64,000 bases of DNA from contig CACPID010000004.1 in assembly GCA_902633965.1 (NCBI GenBank), positions 35,083 through 99,082 of the forward strand, in the 5' to 3' direction. Shown here in pieces: positions 1 through 9,109 of this stretch (position 1 is its first letter; each line of letters opens with the position of its first letter). The notes beneath the pieces are model-generated. The model was not told where the DNA came from, ran no database searches, and saw only the letters and a program-made list of their open reading frames with translations. The position numbers and the translations under genes were made by a program. The DNA comes from an uncultured Pelagibacteraceae bacterium. Its GTDB lineage: Bacteria > Pseudomonadota > Alphaproteobacteria > Pelagibacterales > Pelagibacteraceae.

Positions 1-771
1 TGCAGTAATAACAGTTAGGGGCACTGCTTTTTTTATAAATTTCACAACTCCACTTTTAAAGTTTTTTTTATCAATTTCATAAATTAATGAAAAAGAGTGC
101 CTTACTGAGTGCAAGAAACAAAAGTATAAAGTAAAAGCAACTAGTGGAGATAAAAATATATTAAGTAATAAAATAGTTAACCAATCTGCTAATAAAAAAC
201 CATTATAGTTTAATTGGCTCATTAAAATTATATTTGCAGAGAAACTAATTATAAGAAAGAAAATTACTAAATTTTCATTTGCAGTTATAATATCCACATC
301 AAGAGATTGAAAAATCTTTAGAGTCTCTTCTTGGTGAAAAAATAAAGGAGCAAATACTATTAAAGATCCTTTAAATAAATATAAAATATTCTTAAATCCT
401 CCGTTATTAACAAGTCCGACTGAACTATCTTCTTTACCAAAATGGTATGATGCAACCAATAAAAATATAATCAAAGTGAATAAAGGTAGTATTGTCCAAC
501 AAAGAATAATTAACAGAGAAAAAAAAATATATACTGAATAAAAATAAAAATTATTTTTTACTTTATAAATTTTCATTAGCTGGGAGCCTTTGACATGGTC
601 TAGGGCACCATGACAAACTCCAATAATAGATATTAAAAAAAAACAAATAACAGTTTGATAAGGTATTGTAATATTTTTTATTTCTAAAAACTTTGAAACT
701 GAGAATATGACTAATATGTTGAAGAAAAAAATAATGATAGAATATTGTCTATTAAGTTTTAATAAATTCAT
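1..771 (-). CDS. blh: beta-carotene 15,15'-dioxygenase, Brp/Blh family (3' end outside window)
   Basis: This reading frame stays open for all 257 codons from an ATG at 771 down to base 1, so the C-terminus lies outside the window. The protein is a polytopic membrane protein with several hydrophobic helices. It shows the family's histidine motifs: GVCHGALDH at residues 51-59, YHFGKED near residue 110, and HSVRH near residue 225. Members of this family cleave beta-carotene symmetrically into two retinal molecules, the chromophore of proteorhodopsin. The start codon abuts the crtY stop with no spacer, so the gene is surely the last or a late member of the crtI-crtB-crtY-blh operon. No rhodopsin gene is visible in the window. 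Confidence 0.9.
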   Translation of the reverse strand, partial: MNLLKLNRQYSIIIFFFNILVIFSVSKFLEIKNITIPYQTVICFFLISIIGVCHGALDHVKGSQLMKIYKVKNNFYFYSVYIFFSLLIILCWTILPLFTLIIFLLVASYHFGKEDSSVGLVNNGGFKNILYLFKGSLIVFAPLFFHQEETLKIFQSLDVDIITANENLVIFFLIISFSANIILMSQLNYNGFLLADWLTILLLNIFLSPLVAFTLYFCFLHSVRHSFSLIYEIDKKNFKSGVVKFIKKAVPLTVITA

Positions 772-1839
772 TTAGTAGAATAACGCTTTTATAAAAGTTA
801 ATTTTGGCATTTTTAAAATAATAGATATGTCCTCAATAAAATTACTTTTATTGGATAAAAATTTTATCACAGTATTAGCTTTAACTTTAAACATATCACA
901 AAATATCTTTGGCATTATTTTAGGATTTCTCTCTAAAACTTTTAAAAAAACCTGATCTAAAAATTTGTATTTACTTTGAATTTCAAAACTTTTAAGTTTT
1001 TTTAAATTATCAAAGTTCTCTCTTATATACTTACTATGCTCTTGTATATTAAGGAATGTATAGCCAGTGCTTAATCGTGTCATACCACCAGCAGTACCGA
1101 TATTAATTTTATTTTTTTCATTTATATTTTTTGGTGTAAATAATGGAATTGCACCTTGTTCTTTAAAAATAATATCATAATTTTTTATTTTTAAATTTTG
1201 CTCTATATATTCTTTAATTTGTTCGTCATAATCCATGATTGAGTCGTCAGTCATATTTGATAACCAAGTGGTCTCTATAAGTGCTTTATTTTTTTCAAAT
1301 GGAAGTGTATAGAAGAAATGTACACTATTTCTTTGATCGCAGTTAAAATCCATCAAATTAATAATCTTATTATCAAAAATATTATTTTTTGTTTGTATCT
1401 CTACACCACAAAAATGTTGCCAAAGATTTTCTATATTTTTATTAATTGTTGGAACACTATTAAAAATAAAAGAGTTGTTTATATTTATTTCCTTAATATC
1501 TTTAAAAAAACTTATATTTTTATTTTTTTTTAATTCATTAATGATTTTAGAGTAAAATAAACCACTATCTATACTTTGATAGGGAAAATCATTACATTGC
1601 AAATGTTGTGTTTCGTATTTGGAATTTATGGTAAAATTGTTCCAACTCTTTTTAACACAATCGTCAAAATTATGATCTATAACTTTCCAAAAAGACCAAG
1701 TTTTATCCCTCTTATATTCCTCTCTTGGTTCAATAATTGCCAATGTCCTATTTTCAAATTTTTTATATAAATTGAGCTCATGGGCTAACGATAAACCGGC
1801 ACAACCTCCACCAATTATTATGTAATCAAAATCTTTCAT
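772..1839 (-). CDS. crtY: lycopene beta-cyclase CrtY
   Basis: The 355-residue protein begins with an FAD-type Rossmann motif (IIIGGGCAGLS, residues 7-17). It carries the lycopene cyclase signatures FPYQSIDSGLFY near residue 65, LPFEKNKALIETTW near 180 and GTAGGMTRLSTGYTF near 250. The family converts lycopene into beta-carotene by cyclising both ends. The gene overlaps the end of crtB by 14 bp and abuts blh, so translation is coupled along the operon. It is slightly shorter than many proteobacterial CrtY proteins (about 380-390 residues), but all the diagnostic blocks are present. Confidence 0.93.
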   Translation of the reverse strand: MKDFDYIIIGGGCAGLSLAHELNLYKKFENRTLAIIEPREEYKRDKTWSFWKVIDHNFDDCVKKSWNNFTINSKYETQHLQCNDFPYQSIDSGLFYSKIINELKKNKNISFFKDIKEININNSFIFNSVPTINKNIENLWQHFCGVEIQTKNNIFDNKIINLMDFNCDQRNSVHFFYTLPFEKNKALIETTWLSNMTDDSIMDYDEQIKEYIEQNLKIKNYDIIFKEQGAIPLFTPKNINEKNKINIGTAGGMTRLSTGYTFLNIQEHSKYIRENFDNLKKLKSFEIQSKYKFLDQVFLKVLERNPKIMPKIFCDMFKVKANTVIKFLSNKSNFIEDISIILKMPKLTFIKALFY

Positions 1840-2674
1840 CTAAATTTATTTTATCATTAATTATATTATGTTCATTTTTTCGTAAATGCTCGTCTGATTT
1901 AATAAATAGTAGTCTAATAAAGTCTAAAATACTCAAAATAGTTTGATTTAATTTACTTAAATTAGATACATAAATTTTTCCTGAATTTTTATAATTTTCT
2001 ATATTTTTCCTTTTAAGAATTTCATTTCCTATCTGCCTATATACTCTTCTTGCAACAATAATTGCAAATCTACAATTCAATGGAATTTTATTTATAGATT
2101 TAAATGAACTTTCATAAAAAATATCAGCGAGTTTTAATGTTTCCCTTATAGTATCAAAATCGAGGTTTATATACTTTCTGTTTCGATTGCTATCTTCAAT
2201 TACATCTCGTGCAATATTTGTTAGCTGCATCGCAATACCTAGATCTATTGCTGACCTAAGTGAATCCTTTGATTTAACGTTTAGTATTTTAGCCATCATC
2301 AGACCTACAGTGCCCGCAACTCGATATGAATATATAATTAATTCATTATTTGTTTTTAATTTTACACTATCTTTTAAATCTGACTCAACTCCATCAAATA
2401 AATCTAATATTATTTTACTGGAAATATTAAAATTATTACTCAGTTCATAAATTTTATTAATATTTTTGTTGTTTAAATTTTTATTAATAAAATCTTGTTT
2501 AAAATCATTGAATAATTTTCTTTTTATTTGTAAATCTTGGTTTTTGTCAGCTATATCGTCTAAGGTTCTACAAAAATCATATAAATCAGAGCATTGTCGA
2601 TAAGTTTTTTTAGGTAAAAAAAAACCAGCCCAATTAAACGATTTTGCATAAATTGATAATAGATTTTGGGACAT
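1826..2674 (-). CDS. crtB: phytoene synthase CrtB
   Basis: A 282-residue squalene/phytoene synthase. The first aspartate-rich motif (DFCRTLDDIAD) lies near residue 32. The second (QLTNIARDVIED) lies near residue 150 and is followed by the usual basic stretch ending RKYI. These bind the diphosphates of two geranylgeranyl diphosphate molecules, which are joined head to head into phytoene. The ATG overlaps the crtI stop in an ATGA arrangement at 2672-2676, indicating translational coupling. A geranylgeranyl diphosphate synthase (crtE), which must supply the substrate, is not in this window. Confidence 0.94.
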   Translation of the reverse strand: MSQNLLSIYAKSFNWAGFFLPKKTYRQCSDLYDFCRTLDDIADKNQDLQIKRKLFNDFKQDFINKNLNNKNINKIYELSNNFNISSKIILDLFDGVESDLKDSVKLKTNNELIIYSYRVAGTVGLMMAKILNVKSKDSLRSAIDLGIAMQLTNIARDVIEDSNRNRKYINLDFDTIRETLKLADIFYESSFKSINKIPLNCRFAIIVARRVYRQIGNEILKRKNIENYKNSGKIYVSNLSKLNQTILSILDFIRLLFIKSDEHLRKNEHNIINDKINLDERF

Positions 2675-4134
2675 CAGAGAATTTTGTCTAAAACTTTAGC
2701 CGAAGATAGAACTCCTGGCACACCAGCTCCTGGATGAGTTCCCGCTCCAACAAAATAAAGCCCATCATATATCTCAGATTTATTATGAAATCTAAAATAA
2801 GCTGATTGCGAAAATTTTGGCTGAATTGAAAAACCTGAGCCATATTTAGTATTAAGGTCATTCTCAAAGTAATCAGGTGTCAAATAAAAATCTTCAACAA
2901 TGTTCTCCTTTAAGTTTGGCATTAAATCTTTTTCCATTTTATTAATTACTAAATTTTTCATTTTCTCACCCTCTGTAGACCAATTAATTTTTGACTGGTT
3001 ATTAGGCACGGGGACTAAGACGTAAAAACAATCTTTTCCATTAGGGGCCATAGATTTATCAGTCGCAGACGGTCTATGAAGATAATAACTAATATCATCA
3101 TTCAATTTTTTATTTTCAAATATATCATCAAGATGCTCTTTATATTTATTACCGAATTTTATTGTATGATGTTCTATGTTTTCATATTTTATTTTTGTTC
3201 CAAAATAGTAAACAAAGAGACCCATTGAATATTCCATTCGTCTTTTTTTCCATTGAAATAAAATAGACTTATTGGCATTTCCATTTAACATTTTTTCATA
3301 AACTGCTGGCGGGTCAGCATTGCATATAACATTATCTGCTTTGATATTAGTTTTATCATCTAACTCTATACCGGTTATTTTATTACCGGTTGAGATAATT
3401 TTTTTAACTTCGTGACCTTTAATTATTTGGATACCTACCTCAGTCATTAACTTTTCCAAACCCCTTATGATATTTCCAGTGCCACCCATAGAGTAATGTA
3501 TTCCCCATTTTTTTTCTAAATATAAAATTAATCCATAAATAGATGTTGTCGTGAAAGGATTTCCTCCAACTAAAAGAGGATGCATACTTAGCATTCTCCT
3601 CAATTTTTCATTTTTAATATACGAGGAGACTAGAGAATAAACTGATTTATAACTTTTAAGTTTTAGTAGAGCAGGTAGTTGCTTCATCATAACAAAAGGT
3701 TTATCAAAAGGTACATCAGCAAGTTCTGTAAATCCTTTATCAAAAATCTTTTTTGTAAAACTAACCAAGTTTTCGTATCCCTTAACATCCTCTTTACTAA
3801 TTTTCTCAATTTGGCTCTTCATTTCAGCTTCATTACCAGAGTAATTAAACTTTGAATTGTCTTCAAAAACAAATTGATACCAAGTATTGAGAGGAGATAA
3901 TTCAATATAATTTTTTGGGTCTTTTTTGAATAATTCAAATAATTCATTAATTAAATATGGAGCAGTAATTACAGTAGGGCCGCCATCGTAAGTAAATCCA
4001 TTTCTTTTGAAAACCCTTGCTCTTCCTCCAAGATCTTGGTGTTTTTCAACTAAAGTTACTTTATGGCCTTTAGCTTTAAGGCGGAGAGCAGCAGCTAAAC
4101 CACCAAAACCAGAACCAATTACAATTGAATTCAT
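2674..4134 (-). CDS. crtI: phytoene desaturase CrtI
   Basis: The 486-residue flavoprotein has an N-terminal dinucleotide-binding motif (VIGSGFGGLAAALRL) with the following GGRARVF and DGGPTV blocks. The C-terminal CrtI signature is FVGAGTHPGAGVPGVL. CrtI enzymes introduce four double bases of desaturation to turn phytoene into lycopene. It is the first gene of the retinal-pathway operon and starts 44 bp after the last ATP synthase gene on the same strand. I see no convincing Shine-Dalgarno sequence or consensus promoter in that gap, so it may be read through from the atp genes or use a weak AT-rich promoter. Confidence 0.95.
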   Translation of the reverse strand: MNSIVIGSGFGGLAAALRLKAKGHKVTLVEKHQDLGGRARVFKRNGFTYDGGPTVITAPYLINELFELFKKDPKNYIELSPLNTWYQFVFEDNSKFNYSGNEAEMKSQIEKISKEDVKGYENLVSFTKKIFDKGFTELADVPFDKPFVMMKQLPALLKLKSYKSVYSLVSSYIKNEKLRRMLSMHPLLVGGNPFTTTSIYGLILYLEKKWGIHYSMGGTGNIIRGLEKLMTEVGIQIIKGHEVKKIISTGNKITGIELDDKTNIKADNVICNADPPAVYEKMLNGNANKSILFQWKKRRMEYSMGLFVYYFGTKIKYENIEHHTIKFGNKYKEHLDDIFENKKLNDDISYYLHRPSATDKSMAPNGKDCFYVLVPVPNNQSKINWSTEGEKMKNLVINKMEKDLMPNLKENIVEDFYLTPDYFENDLNTKYGSGFSIQPKFSQSAYFRFHNKSEIYDGLYFVGAGTHPGAGVPGVLSSAKVLDKIL

Positions 4135-4178
4135 TATTGTAATTTATATTATTTTTTAAAAAAGTAACGAAATTATCT

Positions 4179-4676
4179 TTAAGAATTAATTTTTTTTAGA
4201 AGTTCCTTACTTTCCTCTAAATTTTTATCAAATAAATTGTCTAACTTGGACTGGTCAACAGAAGTTGAAAGAATTTTTTTTACTGAGTCCACAGCTATTT
4301 TTACTGATGTATTTTTAATATCTTTTAAAGCTTGATTTTTCATTTGTGAGATTTTTGTTTGTGCTAAGTTTTTTTTGATTTCAGCTGATTTATGAAATTT
4401 ATCATTCATTTCTAAAATTAAATTTTCACTATCCTTTTTAGCTTGTTCTTGAATTTTTTTAGTTTCTATTTTTGCTTGCTCAAGTTTACTTTGAGCATTA
4501 TTTAATAATACCTTTGATTCATTACGAAGTTTTTCACTCTCGTCGATTTCATTCTTAATATCCAAAATCATTTTGCTTAAAGTTTCATTTATTTTATTTG
4601 GAACCCTTAAATAAACTAAAGCTAAAATGAAAATTATAAACGATACTGCTACCCAAAATGTTGCATCAATTGCCAT
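4179..4676 (-). CDS. atpF: ATP synthase F0 subunit b
   Basis: The 165-residue protein has one N-terminal membrane helix (MAIDATFWVAVSFIIFILAL) followed by a long charged coiled coil rich in Lys, Glu and Gln. This is the stator stalk of F0F1 ATP synthase. An in-frame start 25 codons further upstream exists, but it would overlap the b' gene heavily and add an unrelated basic leader. The ATG at 4676 has a GGTAAG ribosome-binding sequence just upstream and gives the normal b-subunit N-terminus. It overlaps b' by 11 bp. It is the last gene of the F0 cluster; the F1 genes are not in this window. Confidence 0.9.
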   Translation of the reverse strand: MAIDATFWVAVSFIIFILALVYLRVPNKINETLSKMILDIKNEIDESEKLRNESKVLLNNAQSKLEQAKIETKKIQEQAKKDSENLILEMNDKFHKSAEIKKNLAQTKISQMKNQALKDIKNTSVKIAVDSVKKILSTSVDQSKLDNLFDKNLEESKELLKKINS

Positions 4677-5256
4677 AATACTTACCTTTATTTTTCTTAT
4701 ATAGATCATCGACAATGGCAGATATGCTACTATTGTTAACCTCTTCACCAATTAATTGGCGAATAAGATCAGAGGAGGTTTCGATTGCAATTTTCTGGAT
4801 TTTTTCTGGAGCTTTATTTACTAATTCGGCAACTTCAGCCTCAGCTTTTTTAATCTCGATATTTATTTCTTTATCTAATGTTTGCTTTTTTTTTTCTATA
4901 TCTTCAATTATTTTTTTTCTTGCGTCATTAAAATAATTTTTGGCTTCATTTTTACTTTTTCTTATTAGCTCATCATAGTTTTTTAATGTATTTTCAGCCT
5001 CAGTTTTCTGTTTTTCAGCAGTCTCAATATTATCAAGTATCTCAGACTTTCTAAGCTCAATATTGTTTCTTATTTTTGGAAGAATAAATTTTGATAGTAC
5101 TACAAACAAAATTCCAAACGAAATGATCAACCAAAAAATTTGAGAAATCCAAAATTCAGGATTTAGCTGAGGCATGCCTCCACTCTCAGCACTTTTAGAA
5201 ATCTGAATAATAAAAGTGCTAAACAGTAAATTAAAAAAAATAATTTTTTTTAACAT
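4666..5256 (-). CDS. atpF': ATP synthase F0 subunit b' (second stator stalk subunit)
   Basis: A 196-residue b-type subunit with a membrane helix at about residues 35-60 (FWISQIFWLIISFGILFVVL) and a long alpha-helical charged tail. Alphaproteobacteria carry paired b and b' subunits that form a heterodimeric stator, and this gene precedes atpF as expected. Unusually, the N-terminus reads as a Sec-type signal peptide (MLKKIIFFNLLFS up to a SKSAES-like cleavage region) before the canonical NPEFW segment. An internal Met at residue 28 could be an alternative start. It begins 3 bp after atpE ends. Confidence 0.88.
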   Translation of the reverse strand: MLKKIIFFNLLFSTFIIQISKSAESGGMPQLNPEFWISQIFWLIISFGILFVVLSKFILPKIRNNIELRKSEILDNIETAEKQKTEAENTLKNYDELIRKSKNEAKNYFNDARKKIIEDIEKKKQTLDKEINIEIKKAEAEVAELVNKAPEKIQKIAIETSSDLIRQLIGEEVNNSSISAIVDDLYKKNKGKYYGN

Positions 5257-5259
5257 TAA

Positions 5260-5487
5260 TTAAAATGCAAATAAAATTATCAACGCAACTACTAATCCAA
5301 ACAATCCTGTAGCTTCAGCTAATGCAAAGCCTAAAAGTAAGTTAGGAAATTGCTTTTGAGCTGCGGATGGATTTCTCATAGCGCCTGATAGGTAATTACC
5401 AAAAATAATTCCTATACCTACCCCTGCACCTGCAAGAGCAATAGCTGCCAATCCTGCGCCAATCATTTTTGCTGCTTCTAGTTCCAT
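5260..5487 (-). CDS. atpE: ATP synthase F0 subunit c
   Basis: A 75-residue hairpin of two membrane helices joined by the polar RNPSAAQ loop. Helix 1 has the glycine-packed GAGVGIGIIFG motif (residues 20-30) that sets c-ring packing. The ion-binding carboxylate is Glu58 in FALAEATGLFG. The residues that complete a sodium site in Na+-type c subunits (Ser after Glu, Tyr four further on) are Ala59 and Phe63 here, so I infer a proton-driven ring. It lies between atpB and b' with short spacers. Confidence 0.95.
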   Translation of the reverse strand: MELEAAKMIGAGLAAIALAGAGVGIGIIFGNYLSGAMRNPSAAQKQFPNLLLGFALAEATGLFGLVVALIILFAF

Positions 5488-5501
5488 TATTCCTCCTATT
5501 G

Positions 5502-6236
5502 TTAATGGTGTAAATTTAATGCATCATTTAAATATATGCATGTTAAAATTGCAAAAACATAAGCCTGAAGAAAAGCAACTAATATCTCCAAACCTGTTAA
5601 GGCAACCGAAAAACTTAGTGGAAGCCAACCACCAACTATTCCAAGGCTTATTACGAAACTTCCAAAAACTTTCATCATTGTATGACCAGCCATCATATTT
5701 GCAAATAAACGAACCGATAAGCTTATAGGCCTGCTAAGATATGATATAATTTCAATAACTACTATTAATGGCAAAAGAACTAAAGGGACTCCACTCGGCA
5801 CAAATAGTTTTAAATATCCAAAGCCATGTTTTATAAATCCAATTACAGTGACCCCAATAAAAATTAATGCTGCAAGAAAAAAAGTTACGATTATATGGCT
5901 CGTTACAGTAAACGAGTAGGGCAACATACCAAACATATTACAAAAAAGAACGAACATGAATAAAGAGAATATTAGGTTAAAATATGGTTTTCCTTTATTA
6001 CCAGCAGTATCACTTATCATTTTTGATATAAAACTATAACTAAGCTCTGCAAGAAGTTGAATTTTGCTTGGAACAATATTTTTTTTTGAAGAGCCTAAAT
6101 TAAAAATTAATAATATGCTCAAAGCACTTATAATCATGAACAAGCTAGCGTTAGTAAAAGATATATCTATTTGATTGATTTTTATTTCAGGTCCAATTCG
6201 ATAAACCTCGAATTGTGTCATTGGGTTTGCTGCCAT
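5502..6236 (-). CDS. atpB: ATP synthase F0 subunit a
   Basis: The 244-residue polytopic membrane protein forms the proton half-channels of F0. The essential arginine is Arg176 in SLSVRLFANMMAGH, the hallmark of subunit a. Other conserved blocks are FCNMFGMLPYSFT (about 98-110) and the C-terminal LEILVAFLQAYVFAIL helix. It is followed 14 bp later by atpE and preceded 4 bp by atpI, in the standard I-B-E-b'-b order. Confidence 0.96.
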   Translation of the reverse strand: MAANPMTQFEVYRIGPEIKINQIDISFTNASLFMIISALSILLIFNLGSSKKNIVPSKIQLLAELSYSFISKMISDTAGNKGKPYFNLIFSLFMFVLFCNMFGMLPYSFTVTSHIIVTFFLAALIFIGVTVIGFIKHGFGYLKLFVPSGVPLVLLPLIVVIEIISYLSRPISLSVRLFANMMAGHTMMKVFGSFVISLGIVGGWLPLSFSVALTGLEILVAFLQAYVFAILTCIYLNDALNLHH

Positions 6237-6240
6237 AAGT

Positions 6241-6519
6241 TTACTTTATTTGCATGTTTTTTGCAGATTTTATCACGTTCATAATTCCCGCCACAACACC
6301 AACAAAAAAAAATATTAAAATTAACCATGGTTTAGTACCAAACCAATTGTCAAAAATAAACCCAATAATAGTCCCTACTGCTACTGCGGCCACAAATTCG
6401 GTGCTCATTTTAAAAGCCATCCCTAAAACTGAGGATTTATTTCCAGTATTTTCGTTACTTTTTCTTGATATTTTATTTTTTGCAATTTCAAGGCGAGTTT
6501 TAAATTTTTTATCAGACAT
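6241..6519 (-). CDS. atpI: AtpI-like ATP synthase assembly protein
   Basis: The 92-residue protein has a basic N-terminus and two predicted membrane helices. The second domain carries the AtpI/F0F1-assembly signature GTIIGFIFDNWFGTKPW, followed by a second hydrophobic helix. AtpI proteins help insert or assemble the c-ring. Its place immediately before atpB supports the call. It begins 9 bp after the smc stop on the same strand, so the F0 genes may be cotranscribed with smc. Confidence 0.85.
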   Translation of the reverse strand: MSDKKFKTRLEIAKNKISRKSNENTGNKSSVLGMAFKMSTEFVAAVAVGTIIGFIFDNWFGTKPWLILIFFFVGVVAGIMNVIKSAKNMQIK

Positions 6520-6528
6520 TTTTCTTGA

Positions 6529-9102
6529 TCAAGCAACCATGCTCTCTGCTTTTTGAAGATCAACAGCAACTAACTGACTTATTCCTTTTTCAGGCATAGT
6601 AACTCCATATAACTTATTCATCTTTGACATTGTTAATGCATGGTGTGTTACTATTATAAACCGTGTCTGAGTTATTTTTGTTAATTCATCTAATAAATTG
6701 CAGAATCTTGTTACATTGGCATCATCTAGTGGAGCATCAACCTCGTCCAAGACACATATAGGAGAAGGGTTAGATAAAAAAACTGCGAATATCAGAGATA
6801 GTGCAGTCAATGCTTGCTCACCTCCTGATAAAAGTGTTATCGATTGAAGCCTTTTCCCAGGAGGACTAACTAGCATTTCCAAACCTGCATCTAACGGATC
6901 ATCAGAGTCTACAAGCTCAAGCTTCGCATTACCTCCGTTAAAAAGTTTTGTGTAAACTTCATTAAATTTTCTATTCACTCTCTCAAATGCCTCAAGAAGT
7001 CGTTCTCGACCTTTTTGATTAAGTTCATTTATGCTTTCTTTCAGCTTTGTAATTGCTTGAACAAGGTCTTGTCTATCTGTTTCCATTTTTTTAATTTCAG
7101 TCTCATATTTTGTTGTTTCCTCATCTGCTCTTAAATTTACTGATCCAAGTTTTTCCCTTTCCCGTTTTTTTTCATCGAGCATTTCTTCCTGAGAAACGGC
7201 ATCAGGAAATTCTTCCTCTTTATCTAAATTAGAATATTCAAGAATATTATTTTCGTTTAAGTTTAGCTCAGTATCTATTCTTTCTAATAAATCATTTCTT
7301 CTTTTATTTAGTCCTTCAATTGTTGCACCAGAACTTGCTTTTCTTTCTCTTATTTCAATTGAACTTTCTTTAACTTTATCCAATTCCTCCCTGAGATCAT
7401 TAATTTTTTTATCAATTTCCTTAATTAAAGTTTCATTCTCATTTTTTTCATTTTCGGATAATCTTAGGTTTTCAGAAATTTGTCCCTTTTTTTCTGCTTG
7501 TGATTGGGGTTGTTTTTCTAGTTCAGAAAATTTAAAATTTAATTTATTTTTTCTCTCTCTCAATTCTTGAACCATTTTTTCCGAATTTTTTAAAAGATTT
7601 CTCCAGCTATCAATTTCTTTATCAATAGTTTTAACTCTTTCACTTCTCTTGATGGACTCTTTTTTAAGATTTTGATTTTTACTATAAATATCTGCGTAAA
7701 CTTCTTGAAGTTTTTTTATTGTTTCGTTTTTTGAGCTTATATCTGATATTTTTTTATGATCGTCATTTTCATTAATAGTTTGTACTAGAAAATTTAAAGT
7801 TGTTTTGCATGTTTCAAGCACAACTAATGCTTCAGAACTATTGTTAGAGTTTAGTAATTGAATAATTTTATCGATATTAGATTTCACCTCATTTATCGTA
7901 TGAAGATTTTTTTTTAAGCTTTCAGAGCTAAAATTTTTTAAAAGATTATCAACTTTTTCTTGTTCATTCTTTAGATCGTTTTTGGCAACTTCTAGGTCAG
8001 CATTAGATTGCTTTTCAGTATCATAATATTTTGAGTCAATTTCTATTAATTCTTGCTTTTCCTCTTTTAGTCTTTTCTCGTTTGAATTAGCATCAATAAT
8101 TATACTTTTTTCTCTATCTGTATCTTCCTCAATAGTTTTTAGAGAACTTTTTATATTTTCAATTTCTTTTTTAATTCTATCATTCTCATCGTCCAAGCTT
8201 TTAAGTTCCAAGTTAAGTCTTTGAACTTTTGATAAAATCTCATAATTTTTATCTCTTACTGGATTAACTCTATTGGTTTCTTCCTGGATTTTATTTTCTA
8301 ATTCGTTTATTTTATCATTAAACTTTTGTACTTCACCGTCTGCTTCTTCATTGATTTCATTTTCTAGTTTTATTTCATGATCAATATCCTTTAGTCTTAA
8401 ATAATATAGTCCGGCTTCAATCTTTTTAATTTCTTCAGATATAGTTTTATATTTTGTGGCCTCCTCAGCTTGCTTTTTAAGATTTAGTAATTGTCTTTCT
8501 TGCTGCCTTCTTAGCTCATCTGCACGTTTTAAATTATTTTCTGCTGCACCAAGTCTTAATTCTGCTTCATGTCTTCTTACATGCAGACCTGCAATACCTG
8601 CTGCCTCCTCTAAAACCGCTCGTCTATCAGTTGGCTTTGCAGTTACTAAAGCCCCAATTCTGCCTTGGCTAATAATTGAGGGAGAATGCGCTCCTGTGGA
8701 CAGATCTGCAAAAAACATTTGGGCATCTTTTGCTCTTACCTCCTTACCATTAATGTAAAACTTTGATCCCTTATCTTTCTCTATTTTTCTTCTAATTTCT
8801 ATATTTTCTAAATTTTTATATTGTATTGGACCATCTTTATTTTCGTTTGAAATATTAATTGTAACTTCTGCAATATTCTTTGATGGTTTATTAGATGTTC
8901 CAGAAAAAATTACGTCTTCCATTCCTGATCCCCTCATACTTTTTGCTGAGGTTTCACCCATGCACCATCTTAATGACTCAACGATATTAGATTTTCCACA
9001 TCCGTTTGGTCCCACAATTCCAGTTAAACCATCTTCAATAATAAAGGTTGTTTTTTCGGCAAACGATTTAAAACCATTTAATTGAATTTTTTTAAACTCC
9101 AT
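6529..9102 (-). CDS. smc: SMC-family chromosome segregation ATPase, short and apparently hingeless
   Basis: The 857-residue protein has both SMC head halves. Walker A is GPNGCGKSN at 31-39, the Q-loop region is near 145, the ABC signature LLSGGEQ starts at 757, and Walker B ends ICVLDEVD at about 782-789. Two coiled-coil arms lie at roughly 170-390 and 460-700. Canonical bacterial SMC is near 1150 residues with a globular hinge of about 150-200 residues. Here the middle (about 391-450) looks like two helices around a short turn (LLNSNNSSEAL), with no hinge-like glycine-rich sequence. The gene follows the dsbA-like gene by 7 bp. I saw no scpA or scpB in the window. Confidence 0.88.
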   Translation of the reverse strand: MEFKKIQLNGFKSFAEKTTFIIEDGLTGIVGPNGCGKSNIVESLRWCMGETSAKSMRGSGMEDVIFSGTSNKPSKNIAEVTINISNENKDGPIQYKNLENIEIRRKIEKDKGSKFYINGKEVRAKDAQMFFADLSTGAHSPSIISQGRIGALVTAKPTDRRAVLEEAAGIAGLHVRRHEAELRLGAAENNLKRADELRRQQERQLLNLKKQAEEATKYKTISEEIKKIEAGLYYLRLKDIDHEIKLENEINEEADGEVQKFNDKINELENKIQEETNRVNPVRDKNYEILSKVQRLNLELKSLDDENDRIKKEIENIKSSLKTIEEDTDREKSIIIDANSNEKRLKEEKQELIEIDSKYYDTEKQSNADLEVAKNDLKNEQEKVDNLLKNFSSESLKKNLHTINEVKSNIDKIIQLLNSNNSSEALVVLETCKTTLNFLVQTINENDDHKKISDISSKNETIKKLQEVYADIYSKNQNLKKESIKRSERVKTIDKEIDSWRNLLKNSEKMVQELRERKNKLNFKFSELEKQPQSQAEKKGQISENLRLSENEKNENETLIKEIDKKINDLREELDKVKESSIEIRERKASSGATIEGLNKRRNDLLERIDTELNLNENNILEYSNLDKEEEFPDAVSQEEMLDEKKREREKLGSVNLRADEETTKYETEIKKMETDRQDLVQAITKLKESINELNQKGRERLLEAFERVNRKFNEVYTKLFNGGNAKLELVDSDDPLDAGLEMLVSPPGKRLQSITLLSGGEQALTALSLIFAVFLSNPSPICVLDEVDAPLDDANVTRFCNLLDELTKITQTRFIIVTHHALTMSKMNKLYGVTMPEKGISQLVAVDLQKAESMVA

Positions 9103-9109
9103 TAAATGC

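Noticed and set aside
4676..4751. Extended N-terminus of ATP synthase subunit b
   Set aside because: It would overlap the b' gene by 86 bp and add a basic segment not found in the family; the ATG at 4676 has a ribosome-binding site.
8456..8758. Plus-strand open frame inside smc with many cysteines
   Set aside because: It is a shadow of the charged SMC coiled coil on the other strand.
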